Part shown: positions 45,755 to 54,728 of the stretch, piece after piece
How the letters are laid out: each line of letters begins with the position of its first letter
Position numbering within the stretch: the first letter of the stretch is position 1
DNA from: Pigmentiphaga sp.
GTDB taxonomy: Bacteria; Pseudomonadota; Gammaproteobacteria; Burkholderiales; Burkholderiaceae_B
Length of the DNA: 64,000 bases
Assembly (NCBI GenBank): GCA_023228945.1
Contig: JALOAI010000005.1
Span: 124,001 to 188,000 of the forward strand
Direction of reading: 5' to 3'
Translations under genes and position numbers: made by a program
The notes under the pieces: model-generated
Databases searched by the model: none
Told to the model about the DNA's origin: nothing
What the model saw: the letters and a program-made list of their open reading frames with translations, nothing else

Positions 45755-48439
45755 ATGAAAGTATTTCCGCAAGCGTGGCGAATGATGGTGCGCGACTGGC
45801 GCGCCGGCGAGCTGACCCTGATGTTGGCGGCTCTGGTCGTCGCGGTGGCTTCGGTGACCAGCGTGGGTTTTCTGGCCGACCGGCTGCGGCTGGCGCTGGA
45901 GCGCGACGCGGCGCAACTGCTCGGAGGCGATCTGGTTCTGGTAGACGGCGCGCCCATCGGCGACGGCCCCCGCCAGGCGGCCCTGGAGCGTGGCCTGGCT
46001 CTCACTGACACCGTGGTCTTCCCGTCGATGGTGGTGGCGGGGGCCGAGACCGAAGCCAGGGCGCAGCTTGCCTCCATCAAGGCCGTGGCGGAGGGCTATC
46101 CCCTGCGCGGAGAAGTACGCCTGAGGCTGCCGGTCGACGCGGCTACGTCGCTTGGTGAGCCCGCCGATGATGCCGGGGCTTCGGCGGTGTCATCGGGGGC
46201 GGAGCTCGACGGTACGCGCATGGCACCCCATGATCAGGCCGCCGGCGGCTCGGCGCCGCGGGTCGGCACACCCGGCCTGAATGAGGCCTCGCCGGCGCCA
46301 GCCCTGTTCGGCGGCGATCCCGAGGGCGGTTATCCCGCCGCCGGCATCCCGGCTCCGGGTACCGTCTGGCTGGATCCGCGGCTGTTGCCCCTGCTCGGCG
46401 TGGCGGTGGGCGACATCGTGGAAGTGGGCGAACGGCGCTTGATGGTGGCCAATACCATTGCCTACGAACCCGACCGGGGCAGCAATTTCGTCAACCTGTC
46501 GCCGAGGGTCATGCTCAATTGGAACGATCTGGCCAGTACGGGCCTGATCGGGCCCGGTAGCCGCGTCACGTACCGCATGCTGGTGGCCGGCGAAGCCGAT
46601 GCCGTGGCGGGCTATGCCGCTTGGGTACGGGCCGGCGACAACGGGCCACGTCGCATCGAAACCCTGGCCAGCGGCCGCCCCGAGATGCAACGTACGCTCG
46701 AACGGGCCCAGCGCTTTTTGTCGCTGGTTGCCATGCTCGCCGTGCTGATCGCAACGGTCGCGGTAGCGCTGGCGGCGCGGCGCTACCTGGCGCGCCATAC
46801 CGACGGCGTGGCGGTGATGCGTTGCCTGGGCGCCACCCAGGGCGATATCACCCGCGCGATGGCGATCGAGTTCCTCGGCGTCGGCCTGTTGGGCTCGGCC
46901 CTGGGCGCCGCCGTGGGCTATGCCGCGCATCTCGGGCTGCTGGCGGTGCTGACGGATTTGATCGGTACCACGTTGCCGCCGCCTTCGCCGGTACCGGCCC
47001 TGCAGGGACTGCTGATCGGTCTCTGGCTGCTGCTGGGTTTTGCCCTGCCATCGCTCGCGCGTCTGCGGCGCATACCACCCGCGCGCGTACTGCGCAACGA
47101 TGCCGAAGCGCCTTCCCGACGCGTCCTGTCGGGCTACTTCATCGGCGGCCTGGGCTTCGTGGCCCTCTTGATCTGGGTGGCCGGAGACGTCCGGCTCGGT
47201 GGCCTGACGGCTCTCGGTTTCCTTCTGGCCTTCGCCGTGTTCGCCGCCTGCGGTTGGCTGGCGATGGCCTTGCTGGCGCCCATGCGGCATTGGCAGCGGG
47301 GTTCCCTGGCTTGGCGGTTCGCCGTCCTGGGCCTGGTGCGGCGCCGAAGCGCGACGGTGGCCCAGCTATGCGCGCTGGCCATCGGCCTGATGGCCTTGCT
47401 GCTCCTGACGGTCACTCGTACCGACCTGATCGAAGGATGGCGCATGGCGGCTCCGCCCGATGCGCCCAATCGATTCCTCATCAATATTCAGCCCGATCAG
47501 GCCGAGCCGGTGCGGGCGTTCCTGGCCGAGGCCGGCCTGGATGCGCCCCTGCATCCCATGGTACGGGGCCGGCTGGTCGCCATCAACGGGCGCACCGTTC
47601 ACGCCGACGAATTCAACGATCGCCAGGCGCGGCGCTTCATCGATCGCGAATCCAACCTGTCGTGGTCGGCCGAGCTGCCGGCCCATAACCGCGAAGTGGC
47701 CGGGAGCTGGTTCGATCCCGACGACATGGCGGTCTCGCTCGACGCCGAGTTGGCCGGACATTTGGGGCTGGCGATCGGTGATCGCCTCAGTTGGGATGTC
47801 GCCGGGCAGCAGTTCGATGTCACGCTGGCCCATACCCGATCGCCCGAATGGGACTCGATGGCAGTCAACTTCTTCGTCGTGATGTCGCCGGCGGCGTTGG
47901 CCGACGCCCCCGTCACCTGGCTGTCGTCCTTCCATGTCCCCGCCAGCGACGCCGATCCGCTGGCGGCGCTGGTGGCGCGCTTTCCCAACCTGTCGCTGTT
48001 CGACATCAGCGCCATCCTCGACCAGGTCCAGCGCATGCTGGGGCAGGTGATCGTCGCCGTACAGGGCCTGTTCGTGTTCACCTTGGCGGCGGGGGTCCTG
48101 GTGTTGTACGCCGCCCTGGCCACGACGCGCGACGAACGCGTGCGCGAAGCGGCATTGTTGCGGGCGCTCGGCGCCACCCGCCGGCAACTGGCGCGCACCC
48201 AATGGCTGGAATTGTCCTTGCTCGGGGCCTTGGCCGGCCTGCTGGCCTCGGTGGCCGCCGCGGCATTGGCCTGGGGCTTGGCCGAATACGTGTTCGAGTT
48301 TCCGTTCCGCCCTGGCGTCTGGGTGTTTCTGGCCGGCATCGCGGGCGGTGTGGCGGCGGCCCTGCTGGGCGGGCAGGCGGGCTTGCGGGGTGTGCTGCGC
48401 AGCCCGCCGATGCAGACCCTGCGCCAGGCCGAAGCCTGA
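45755..48439 (+). CDS. Large ABC transporter permease of the FtsX/YbbP type
   Basis: An 894-residue inner-membrane protein. It has an N-terminal transmembrane helix (about 20-42), a long periplasmic domain, then two groups of helices (about 325-520 and 765-890) with FtsX-type patterns such as VAVALAARRYLARHTDGVAVMRCLGA. Residues about 126-195 form an Ala/Gly/Pro-rich insertion that appears absent from typical relatives, since the conserved text resumes at GIPAPGTVWLDPRLLPL. The partner ATPase (YbbA-like) is not adjacent. Relatives export or extract lipids or substrates across the periplasm; the cargo is unknown. Confidence 0.87.
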   Translation: MKVFPQAWRMMVRDWRAGELTLMLAALVVAVASVTSVGFLADRLRLALERDAAQLLGGDLVLVDGAPIGDGPRQAALERGLALTDTVVFPSMVVAGAETEARAQLASIKAVAEGYPLRGEVRLRLPVDAATSLGEPADDAGASAVSSGAELDGTRMAPHDQAAGGSAPRVGTPGLNEASPAPALFGGDPEGGYPAAGIPAPGTVWLDPRLLPLLGVAVGDIVEVGERRLMVANTIAYEPDRGSNFVNLSPRVMLNWNDLASTGLIGPGSRVTYRMLVAGEADAVAGYAAWVRAGDNGPRRIETLASGRPEMQRTLERAQRFLSLVAMLAVLIATVAVALAARRYLARHTDGVAVMRCLGATQGDITRAMAIEFLGVGLLGSALGAAVGYAAHLGLLAVLTDLIGTTLPPPSPVPALQGLLIGLWLLLGFALPSLARLRRIPPARVLRNDAEAPSRRVLSGYFIGGLGFVALLIWVAGDVRLGGLTALGFLLAFAVFAACGWLAMALLAPMRHWQRGSLAWRFAVLGLVRRRSATVAQLCALAIGLMALLLLTVTRTDLIEGWRMAAPPDAPNRFLINIQPDQAEPVRAFLAEAGLDAPLHPMVRGRLVAINGRTVHADEFNDRQARRFIDRESNLSWSAELPAHNREVAGSWFDPDDMAVSLDAELAGHLGLAIGDRLSWDVAGQQFDVTLAHTRSPEWDSMAVNFFVVMSPAALADAPVTWLSSFHVPASDADPLAALVARFPNLSLFDISAILDQVQRMLGQVIVAVQGLFVFTLAAGVLVLYAALATTRDERVREAALLRALGATRRQLARTQWLELSLLGALAGLLASVAAAALAWGLAEYVFEFPFRPGVWVFLAGIAGGVAAALLGGQAGLRGVLRSPPMQTLRQAEA

Positions 48440-48497
48440 CCACGCGCCTTCTAAGCCGGCCCACCTCGTGGCCCGCATGCCGCTCGGATTCGCCAGG

Positions 48498-48527
48498 CAG
48501 GCAATCGTCCACCAGGACGGTTGCCTG
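48498..48527. terminator. Strong hairpin between converging genes
   Basis: CAGGCAATCGTCC-ACCA-GGACGGTTGCCTG forms a 13-bp stem with a single T-G wobble. It lies between the ABC permease and RlpA genes, which converge, so it can serve both. No T-run follows. Confidence 0.6.
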
Positions 48528-48602
48528 TCCGGGCTCATCCCTTCACGGTGAGGTAGGCGCGAGGCTAACGCTACCGGAACCGAAGACTGCCGTCGATCTG
48601 GT

Positions 48603-49832
48603 TCAGTGCGCGATCACGTGGGGCATGATGCCGGTTTGGCGATAGATCGTCTCGACTTCCGCCAGCGCCTGCTGGCGGTCGACATAGGGCCCCAGGCGCA
48701 CCCGGAATAATTGATCGGGCGATTGTTGGACTTGGGCAAGCCGGAGGCTTCCGGCTTGCACGCTCAGGCGGCGGGCGAGGGCCTGTGCGTTGTGCGCCTG
48801 GCCAAAAGCGCCGACCTGCAGATAGACCGTGCCCGAAGGCGCCTGGCCCTCGACGGTGGGGGCCGATAGCGAAGCGAAGAGGGCTTCGGCGTCGTCGCGC
48901 CGGGCGGCCGGCGGTGCGCTGGGAATGGGAATCGGCGCCGCCCGGGCGGCACGGCGTGCCGGAGCGGCGTCGGGGAGCGGTGTGGTGAGACTGGCCGTGG
49001 GCCCGGCAACGCGCAAGGCGGCGGTGGGGGTGATAGGACCGATAGCCGGCGTATCGGCCGAGGCGTGGGTTTCGGGCGCACGCAGGGCGGCGGCAGGGCC
49101 CGGCGCCGGCGCGGCGGTAGCCGGCGAGTTCGCGGCAAACGTATCGGTGCGAAAACCGCCGCCGCGGATACGATCGGGCGTGATCAACTCGACCACGACA
49201 TCGCCGGTACCGGTACCGAGCGTACCCAGCCGGTGCGCGGCGACATAGGAAAGATCGATGACGCGGCTGTCGACAAAGGGGCCGCGGTCGTTGATGCGCA
49301 CGATCACACTGCGGCCGTTGGCGGTGTGCGTGACCCGGGCATAGCTGGGGATCGGCAGCGTGGGATGGGCCGCGGTCATGGCGTACATGTCGTAGGGCTC
49401 GCCGCTGGAGGTGGGCCGGCCATGGAACTGGCGGCCATACCAGGAAGCGCGGCCTCGCGCCCGATAAGGCTGCCACGACGTATCGGGCACATAGCGGCGG
49501 CCACTGATGACGTAGGGCCGGTTGGGGCCGCTCTTCAGCGGCTCGATGCGCGGCGTGGCATCGGGCACCAGGTGCAGGTCGGCGGGCGGGTTGGCATGCG
49601 GCCCGTCGCGGCGGTAGTCGCCGCCGCCGGTGGGATAGCCACCGGGGCCACCGCCCTGGCGAGTGCCGCAGGCGGCCAAAACGATGGCGAGGGCGACGAT
49701 GGCCGCGCGCCGCAGCGCCTTACCGGTGTGGTACCCAAAACCGGCATCCGCCGTGGCTCGCTGCGGCGGCGTCGCGAGTCGGGATGTTGTCGCGAGACGT
49801 CCGGCAAACGTGGGCGGAATGGGCGGCCTCAT
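48603..49832 (-). CDS. rlpA: RlpA-like septal lytic transglycosylase lipoprotein
   Basis: A 409-residue outer-membrane lipoprotein. The lipobox LAAC gives Cys55, after an unusually long 40-residue lead before the hydrophobic segment, so a later non-ATG start is possible. A double-psi beta-barrel domain (about 125-215, with RASWYGRQFHGRPTSSGE and RINDRGPF containing the catalytic Asp) follows. Then comes a long Ala/Pro linker and a C-terminal SPOR domain (about 335-409) that binds denuded septal peptidoglycan. The gene is 7 bp downstream of rapZ. Confidence 0.92.
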   Translation of the reverse strand: MRPPIPPTFAGRLATTSRLATPPQRATADAGFGYHTGKALRRAAIVALAIVLAACGTRQGGGPGGYPTGGGDYRRDGPHANPPADLHLVPDATPRIEPLKSGPNRPYVISGRRYVPDTSWQPYRARGRASWYGRQFHGRPTSSGEPYDMYAMTAAHPTLPIPSYARVTHTANGRSVIVRINDRGPFVDSRVIDLSYVAAHRLGTLGTGTGDVVVELITPDRIRGGGFRTDTFAANSPATAAPAPGPAAALRAPETHASADTPAIGPITPTAALRVAGPTASLTTPLPDAAPARRAARAAPIPIPSAPPAARRDDAEALFASLSAPTVEGQAPSGTVYLQVGAFGQAHNAQALARRLSVQAGSLRLAQVQQSPDQLFRVRLGPYVDRQQALAEVETIYRQTGIMPHVIAH

Positions 49833-49839
49833 GGTGGCT

Positions 49840-50733
49840 CTAGATGTCGAGCGGATTCAGGTGGACCTGGGCATGATGCCGGACCAACACCGCGCCATGC
49901 GTGGCGAAACGCCGCGACAGTTGCTCGACCAGGTACACCGAACGGTGCTGGCCGCCGGTACAGCCGATGGCGACGTTGAGGTAGGCGCGGGTGTCGCGCG
50001 CGTACTGCGGCAGCCAGGTTTCGAGATAGCGGGTGATGTCGTCGAGCATCTGGCCGACCAGTGGCTGGTCGGCCAGCCAGGCCGCGACGGCGGCGTCGCG
50101 GCCCGTAAGCGGATGCAGCTCGGGCTCGTAATGCGGATTGGGCAGGCAGCGGGCATCGAAGACCAGATCGGCGCTGAGCGGGGCGCCGGCTTTGTAGGCG
50201 AACGACATGAAGGCGATCACCAGGGGCACGGGCTCGACCGCGGCCAGCTCGCGTACCCAGGCGCGCAGTTGTTGCGGCGCCAGGCCGGAGGTATCGATGA
50301 CCGGGTTGCGCTCGCGCAGGGGACTGAGCAGTTCCCGCTCGGCCGCTATGCATTCGTAGAGCGAAGGAGGGTGGCCTTCGGCGTCGCGCAGCCGGTCGGT
50401 CAGGGGATGGCGGCGCCGCGATTCGGAATAGCGGTGGACCAGGGTGGCGGTGGCGGCTTCGAGGAATACCACGCGAAGATCGACGCCGTCGTGGTCTTCC
50501 AGGGAGCGCAGCGTGAAGGGGAGGTCGGCGAGGTCGCCGGGGCTGCGGGCATCGATGGCCACGGCGACGCGCGGCAACCCGTCGGTATGGGCGGACTCGA
50601 TGAAATCGCGCAGGTACCGGACGGGCAGGTTATCGACGCAGAGATAGCCGGCGTCTTCGAGGGTTCGGAGGGCAACCGATTTGCCGGAACCCGAGATACC
50701 GGTGATGAGAACGGCCTTGAGCATAGCGCGCAT
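49840..50733 (-). CDS. rapZ: RNase adapter protein RapZ
   Basis: A 297-residue nucleotide-binding protein. The N-terminal P-loop is GISGSGKS (about 12-19), with a Walker B-like VVFLEAATATLVHRYSESRR region. The C-terminal domain has the conserved HPLTGRDAAV and IGCTGGQHRSVYL motifs. In enterobacteria RapZ guides RNase E to the small RNA GlmZ; in betaproteobacteria the role is less defined. I chose ATG 50733 (MRAMLKAV); ATG 50724 is an alternative. It is transcribed with rlpA. Confidence 0.93.
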   Translation of the reverse strand: MRAMLKAVLITGISGSGKSVALRTLEDAGYLCVDNLPVRYLRDFIESAHTDGLPRVAVAIDARSPGDLADLPFTLRSLEDHDGVDLRVVFLEAATATLVHRYSESRRRHPLTDRLRDAEGHPPSLYECIAAERELLSPLRERNPVIDTSGLAPQQLRAWVRELAAVEPVPLVIAFMSFAYKAGAPLSADLVFDARCLPNPHYEPELHPLTGRDAAVAAWLADQPLVGQMLDDITRYLETWLPQYARDTRAYLNVAIGCTGGQHRSVYLVEQLSRRFATHGAVLVRHHAQVHLNPLDI

Positions 50734-50873
50734 TGTGGCATGAGGTGGATAGGGTTGCACAGAGTGCCGCGGCGTCTGCGTTATCATCGACAATTGATTC
50801 TTAGTGAAATCATTTCTCAAGTTATGATTCGGGACCGAGAGAATTCATGTCCTGGTCTGGTAAGGAGGATCCC

Positions 50874-51803
50874 ATGCCTGTATTTCGCCTGCATCGCAGC
50901 CTGATCGGTGCCGCCTGCCTGGCGGGTGCGTCCTTGCTGACCGCTTGCTCCGACGGTGGTTCCAATTCTTCGTCTGGTTCCGCCGCTTCGCCGGACAACG
51001 CGCCGCCCGCCGCGTCGGCCACCACTCTGGAGCGCGCCAAATCGTCCGGTACGTTGCGCGTTGGCTATGCCAACGAGGCACCGTTCGCCTACATGGATAG
51101 CGCATCGGGCCGGCTCACCGGCGAAGCGCCCGAGATCCTCCGTCACGTCACCAACGAACTCGGCATCGCCAATATCGAGGGGGTGCTCACCGAGTTCGGC
51201 TCGCTCATTCCCGGCTTGCAGGCCGGCCGCTTCGACGCGATCGCCGCGGGCATGTATATCACCCCCGAGCGCTGCCAGCAGGTGCTGTTCTCCAACCCGA
51301 CTTACGGCATCGGTTCGGCCTTCCTCGTGGCCGAAGGCAATCCCAAAGGGCTTCATAGCTTCAACGACGTGGCGGAGCACGACGATGCCAGCCTCGGGGT
51401 GGTGGTGGGCGCGATCGAAGCCGACTATGCCCGGCAAACCGGTGTGCCGGCCGAGCGCGTGGTGGTGTTCCCGGACGCGGCCAGCGCGCTGGCGGGTGTG
51501 CAGGCCGGCCGGGTGGACGCCTACGCGGCCACGGCGCTGACCGCGAGCGACCTCCTGCGCAAGGGCACGAACGGTGTCGAGCGCGCCGAACCCTTTACCG
51601 ATCCGGAGATCGACGGCAAGAGCGTACGGGGCCACGGCGCCTTCGCGTTCCGTCCCGCCGACACCGAGCTGCGCGACGCCTTCAACGAGGTTCTGGCCGG
51701 CTACCTGGGCACGCCGGAGCACGCTCAGGCGGTGGAGCCCTTCGGCTTTACCGCCGCGGAGCTTCCGGGCGAAGCAACCGCCGCCCTGTTGTGCGAGGGG
51801 TGA
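50874..51803 (+). CDS. ehuB: Ectoine/hydroxyectoine ABC transporter substrate-binding lipoprotein
   Basis: A 309-residue solute-binding protein. The lipobox LLTAC gives Cys25 as lipid anchor, followed by a Ser/Ala linker. The binding domain carries the EhuB pattern: RVGYANEAPFAYMDS, EGVLTEFGSLIPGLQAGRFD, AAGMYITPERCQQVLFSNP and RAEPFTDPEIDGKSVRGHG. It captures ectoine or hydroxyectoine in the periplasm. AAGGAGG precedes the ATG at 50874. The gap to ehuC (51804-51957) contains a dispersed repeat. No ectoine-breakdown genes (doe/eut) are in the window, so use as osmoprotectant is plausible. Confidence 0.9.
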   Translation: MPVFRLHRSLIGAACLAGASLLTACSDGGSNSSSGSAASPDNAPPAASATTLERAKSSGTLRVGYANEAPFAYMDSASGRLTGEAPEILRHVTNELGIANIEGVLTEFGSLIPGLQAGRFDAIAAGMYITPERCQQVLFSNPTYGIGSAFLVAEGNPKGLHSFNDVAEHDDASLGVVVGAIEADYARQTGVPAERVVVFPDAASALAGVQAGRVDAYAATALTASDLLRKGTNGVERAEPFTDPEIDGKSVRGHGAFAFRPADTELRDAFNEVLAGYLGTPEHAQAVEPFGFTAAELPGEATAALLCEG

Positions 51804-51806
51804 GGG

Positions 51807-51935
51807 CGTGACCACGGGCCAAAGCGCAAGCCCCGTACCTAAGGACGGGGTCAAGCGAGGCAATCGTTGCCTGGAGCCGAAGGCTCCCCCAATTGGTGGC
51901 GGAGAAGCTCCGGCCGGGAGGCCGGAGTTCTTCAC
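51807..51935 (+). repeat. Dispersed hairpin repeat, copy C (core 51836-51935)
   Basis: The most compact and best-paired copy. In order it shows CCCCGT-N8-ACGGGG, AGGCAA-TCG-TTGCCT, GGAGCC-GAA-GGCTCC and CTCCGGCC-GGGA-GGCCGGAG, all perfect stems. The left arm (51807-51835, GACCACGGGCCAAAGCGCA) matches copy A directly joined to the core. It sits inside the ehu operon between ehuB and ehuC, where it could shape the mRNA and limit permease expression relative to the binding protein (inference). Confidence 0.88.
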
Positions 51936-51957
51936 GCCTGGCTGAAACGGGGCATTC

Positions 51958-52614
51958 ATGGCGGATACCTTGGCTTTACTGCCGCCGCTGGCCGATGGCC
52001 TGTGGGTCACGCTGCAGGTGTTTGGCGGAGCGCTGGTGCTGGCCGTCCCGCTGGCCATCGTTGCCGGCCTGGCGCGCATGTCGCGCTGGCGTCTGGTGGC
52101 GTGGCCGGCGGTGGCTTATATCGAGATCTTCCGCGGTACGTCAGCCCTGGTGCAACTGTTCTGGTTCTACTATGTGTTGCCCCTGTTCGGCCTGGCCCTG
52201 CCGGCGATGCTGGCCGGCATCCTCGTGCTAGCCCTCAATTCCGGCGCCTACGGCGCCGAAGTGGTGCGGGGCGCCGTCCAGGCCGTACCCGCGGGCCAGC
52301 GCGAGGCCGCGATGGCCCTGAATCTCACGCCGCTGCAGATCCTGCGCCGCATCGTGCTGCCGCAGGCCTTGCCCGCGATGCTGCCGCCCGCGGGAAACCT
52401 GTTCATCGAACTGCTCAAAAATACCGCGCTGGTCTCGCTGATCACCATCGCCGACCTCACCTTTCGCGCCCAGCTCCTGCGCGCCGATACTTTGCGCACC
52501 ATGGAGATCTTCAGCCTGGTCCTGCTCATTTACTTTGCGGTTGCCCTGGGCATTACCGGCGTGGTGCGGGCCCTTGAACGCGCCCTGCGGGCGCGGCGGG
52601 GGGAACGGGCATGA
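51958..52614 (+). CDS. ehuC: Ectoine ABC transporter permease subunit
   Basis: A 218-residue inner-membrane permease of the HisM/GlnP family, with about five helices. The cytoplasmic coupling segment is VVRGAVQAVPAGQREAAMAL followed by LRRIVLPQALPAMLPPAGN, which contacts the ATPase. It pairs with the next permease, overlapping it by 4 bp. Its position in the ehuB-C-D-A order supports the assignment. The start is ATG 51958, 23 bp after the repeat. Confidence 0.9.
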   Translation: MADTLALLPPLADGLWVTLQVFGGALVLAVPLAIVAGLARMSRWRLVAWPAVAYIEIFRGTSALVQLFWFYYVLPLFGLALPAMLAGILVLALNSGAYGAEVVRGAVQAVPAGQREAAMALNLTPLQILRRIVLPQALPAMLPPAGNLFIELLKNTALVSLITIADLTFRAQLLRADTLRTMEIFSLVLLIYFAVALGITGVVRALERALRARRGERA

Positions 52615-53276
52615 TCTTCGACTGGAACTACGCCCGCGAGATTCTTCCGCTGCTGTGGCAGGCCTTGCACATCACGGTGCAGGCCACCGTGCTCGGCATG
52701 CTGCTGGCCATGGTCCTGGGCTTGTTGTTGGCGCTGGCGCGGCGTTCACCCTGGCCACTGCTGTCGTGGCCCACGGCCTTCATCATCGAGTTCGTGCGCA
52801 GCACGCCCCTGCTGGTGCAGTTGTACTTCTTCTTCTATGGCCTGCCGGCGCTGGGCTGGAAGCCATCGGCGCTGCTCACCGGGATCCTGGCGCTTGGCTT
52901 GCACTATGCCGCCTATTGCGCCGAGGTGTACCGCGCCGGCATCGAGAGCGTGCCACGCGGCCAGTGGGAGGCGGCGCAGGCCCTCAACCTGGGGCGCTGG
53001 CGCACGGCCACCGGGGTCATCCTGCCGCAGGCGATCCCGCCCGTCGTACCGGCGCTGGGCAACTATTGGGTGGCGATGTTCAAGGATACGCCGCTGCTGT
53101 CGGCGATCACCGTGGTGGAAGTCCTGCAGCAGGCGAAGATTATCGGCTCCTCCAGCTTCCGCTATGTCGAGCCGATTACGCTGGTTGGCGTGATGTTCCT
53201 GGTGCTGAGCCTGTTGGCCGCCTGGCTGGTGCATCGCACCGAACGCTGGCTGCGCCTGCCGGGGCAGGGCCGTTGA
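52611..53276 (+). CDS. ehuD: Ectoine ABC transporter permease subunit
   Basis: A 221-residue permease paralogous to the previous gene, with about five helices. The coupling motif is AEVYRAGIESVPRGQWEAAQ and continues to LPQAIPPVVPALGNYWV. ATGA overlap with ehuC indicates translational coupling. The two permeases likely form the heterodimeric channel of the uptake system. The next gene is 69 bp away. Confidence 0.9.
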   Translation: MIFDWNYAREILPLLWQALHITVQATVLGMLLAMVLGLLLALARRSPWPLLSWPTAFIIEFVRSTPLLVQLYFFFYGLPALGWKPSALLTGILALGLHYAAYCAEVYRAGIESVPRGQWEAAQALNLGRWRTATGVILPQAIPPVVPALGNYWVAMFKDTPLLSAITVVEVLQQAKIIGSSSFRYVEPITLVGVMFLVLSLLAAWLVHRTERWLRLPGQGR

Positions 53277-53345
53277 GCCGCGGGCACGATAGCGCCACCC
53301 CATGATAGACGACCCTGCGCCGGCATGCGGGTCAAAGGAGTTGAA

Positions 53346-54122
53346 ATGGCCGCCAGCATCGAGCTGCACAATGTACACAAACGCTATGGCGATCTGGAGG
53401 TGCTAAAGGGCATCGACCTGAAGATCGAGCCGGCCCAGACGGTGAGCGTGATCGGGCCGTCAGGCTCCGGCAAATCCACCTTGCTGCGTTTGCTGATGAC
53501 GCTCGATCGGCCCACCGCCGGCGTGATCCGCATCGGTGGCGAATCGCTCTGGACCGAAGGCGGCGCTGCTGGCGCCGAGCGCCCCGCCAGCGCCGCCCAC
53601 GTGCGCCGGCTGAGAGGCAAGGTCGGCATGGTGTTCCAGCACTTCAACCTGTTTCCGCACATGACCGCGCTGGCCAACGTGGCCGAGGCGCCGCGCTACG
53701 TCCTGGGCTTGTCGCGCAACGAAGCAAACGAGCGGGCCGCCGAGTATCTGCGGCTGGTCGGCCTGGGCGAAAAATTCCAGGCCTATCCCGGCCAGTTGTC
53801 GGGCGGGCAGAAGCAGCGCGTGGGGATTGCCCGCGCCCTGGCCATGCGGCCGGAAGTGATGCTGTTCGACGAAGTGACTTCCGCGCTGGATCCCGAGCTG
53901 GTGGGCGGCATCCTGGCGATCATGCGTGATCTGGCGGCGCAGCGGACGATGACCATGATCATCGTCACCCACCAGATGTCGTTCGCCGAGCAATCGTCGG
54001 ACCGTACGCTGTTCTTCGATCAGGGCCGGATCGTCGAAGACGCGCCATCGGCGGAATTGTTCCGCCAACCCCGCCACGAGCGCACCCGGCACTTCCTGGA
54101 AGCGGTGATCGAAGGGACCTGA
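53346..54122 (+). CDS. ehuA: Ectoine ABC transporter ATP-binding subunit
   Basis: A 258-residue ABC ATPase. Walker A is GPSGSGKST (37-45), the signature is LSGGQKQRVGIARAL, and Walker B is VMLFDEVTSALDPE, with a switch His in IIVTHQMS. A short Ala/Gly insertion (about residues 80-90, GGAAGAERPA) follows the first strand region. AAAGGAG lies just upstream of ATG 53346. It energises the EhuC-EhuD channel. A GGCGTGG/CCACGCC hairpin follows at 54143-54163, before the opposite-strand dut gene. Confidence 0.92.
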   Translation: MAASIELHNVHKRYGDLEVLKGIDLKIEPAQTVSVIGPSGSGKSTLLRLLMTLDRPTAGVIRIGGESLWTEGGAAGAERPASAAHVRRLRGKVGMVFQHFNLFPHMTALANVAEAPRYVLGLSRNEANERAAEYLRLVGLGEKFQAYPGQLSGGQKQRVGIARALAMRPEVMLFDEVTSALDPELVGGILAIMRDLAAQRTMTMIIVTHQMSFAEQSSDRTLFFDQGRIVEDAPSAELFRQPRHERTRHFLEAVIEGT

Positions 54123-54252
54123 GCGGTGCGCGCCCGCTCAGTGGCGTGGGTCAGCACCACGCCGGATGTCTGGGCAGGGGCGCAGAGACAAGCCGCGGAG
54201 GCCTAACGGAAGGCTGGCATTCGGCGCGCCCGGCCTGGGCCCCGCCGCCGCA

Positions 54253-54714
54253 TCAGAGCCTGCCGCTGTGGCCGAATCCGCCTTCGCCGCGGCTGGTTTC
54301 GGTGGCGAAGTCGTCGACATAACGCAACGCCACTTGCACCACGGGTTGGAACATGAGTTGGGCGATGCGTTCGCCAGGCTCGATGGTGTAGGCCTGTTGG
54401 CTATCGTTGGCCAGGATCACGCGGATCTCGCCGTGGTAGTCGGCGTCGATCACGCCGATGCCCTGCGCCACGCGCACGCCATGCTTGAGCGACAGGCCGG
54501 AGCGCGACGCGACGATGGCCACCAGCCCCGGGTCCATCATATTGATGGCCAAGCCAGTGGGAATCAGCTCACGCGCGCCGGGGAGCAGCACCACGGCTGC
54601 GCTGACGCAGGCGCGCAGGTCGATGGCGGCCGAGCCGTCGGTGGCGTAGGTGGGTACGGGCACCTGGTTGCCGAGCAGGGGGCTGACGATCTTGGCTTCG
54701 ATCTGGCGATGCAT
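54253..54714 (-). CDS. dut: Deoxyuridine 5'-triphosphate nucleotidohydrolase
   Basis: A 153-residue trimeric dUTPase that removes dUTP and yields dUMP for thymidylate synthesis. Its five family motifs are visible, including ATDGSAAIDLRA, SRSGLSLKHGV, GVIDADYHGEI and the C-terminal arm RGEGGFGHSG that closes on the phosphate. The start ATG at 54714 (MHRQIEAKIVSP) is conserved. It is 14 bp downstream of coaBC, as often seen in this order. Confidence 0.96.
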   Translation of the reverse strand: MHRQIEAKIVSPLLGNQVPVPTYATDGSAAIDLRACVSAAVVLLPGARELIPTGLAINMMDPGLVAIVASRSGLSLKHGVRVAQGIGVIDADYHGEIRVILANDSQQAYTIEPGERIAQLMFQPVVQVALRYVDDFATETSRGEGGFGHSGRL

Positions 54715-54728
54715 GGGAAATATCCGGG

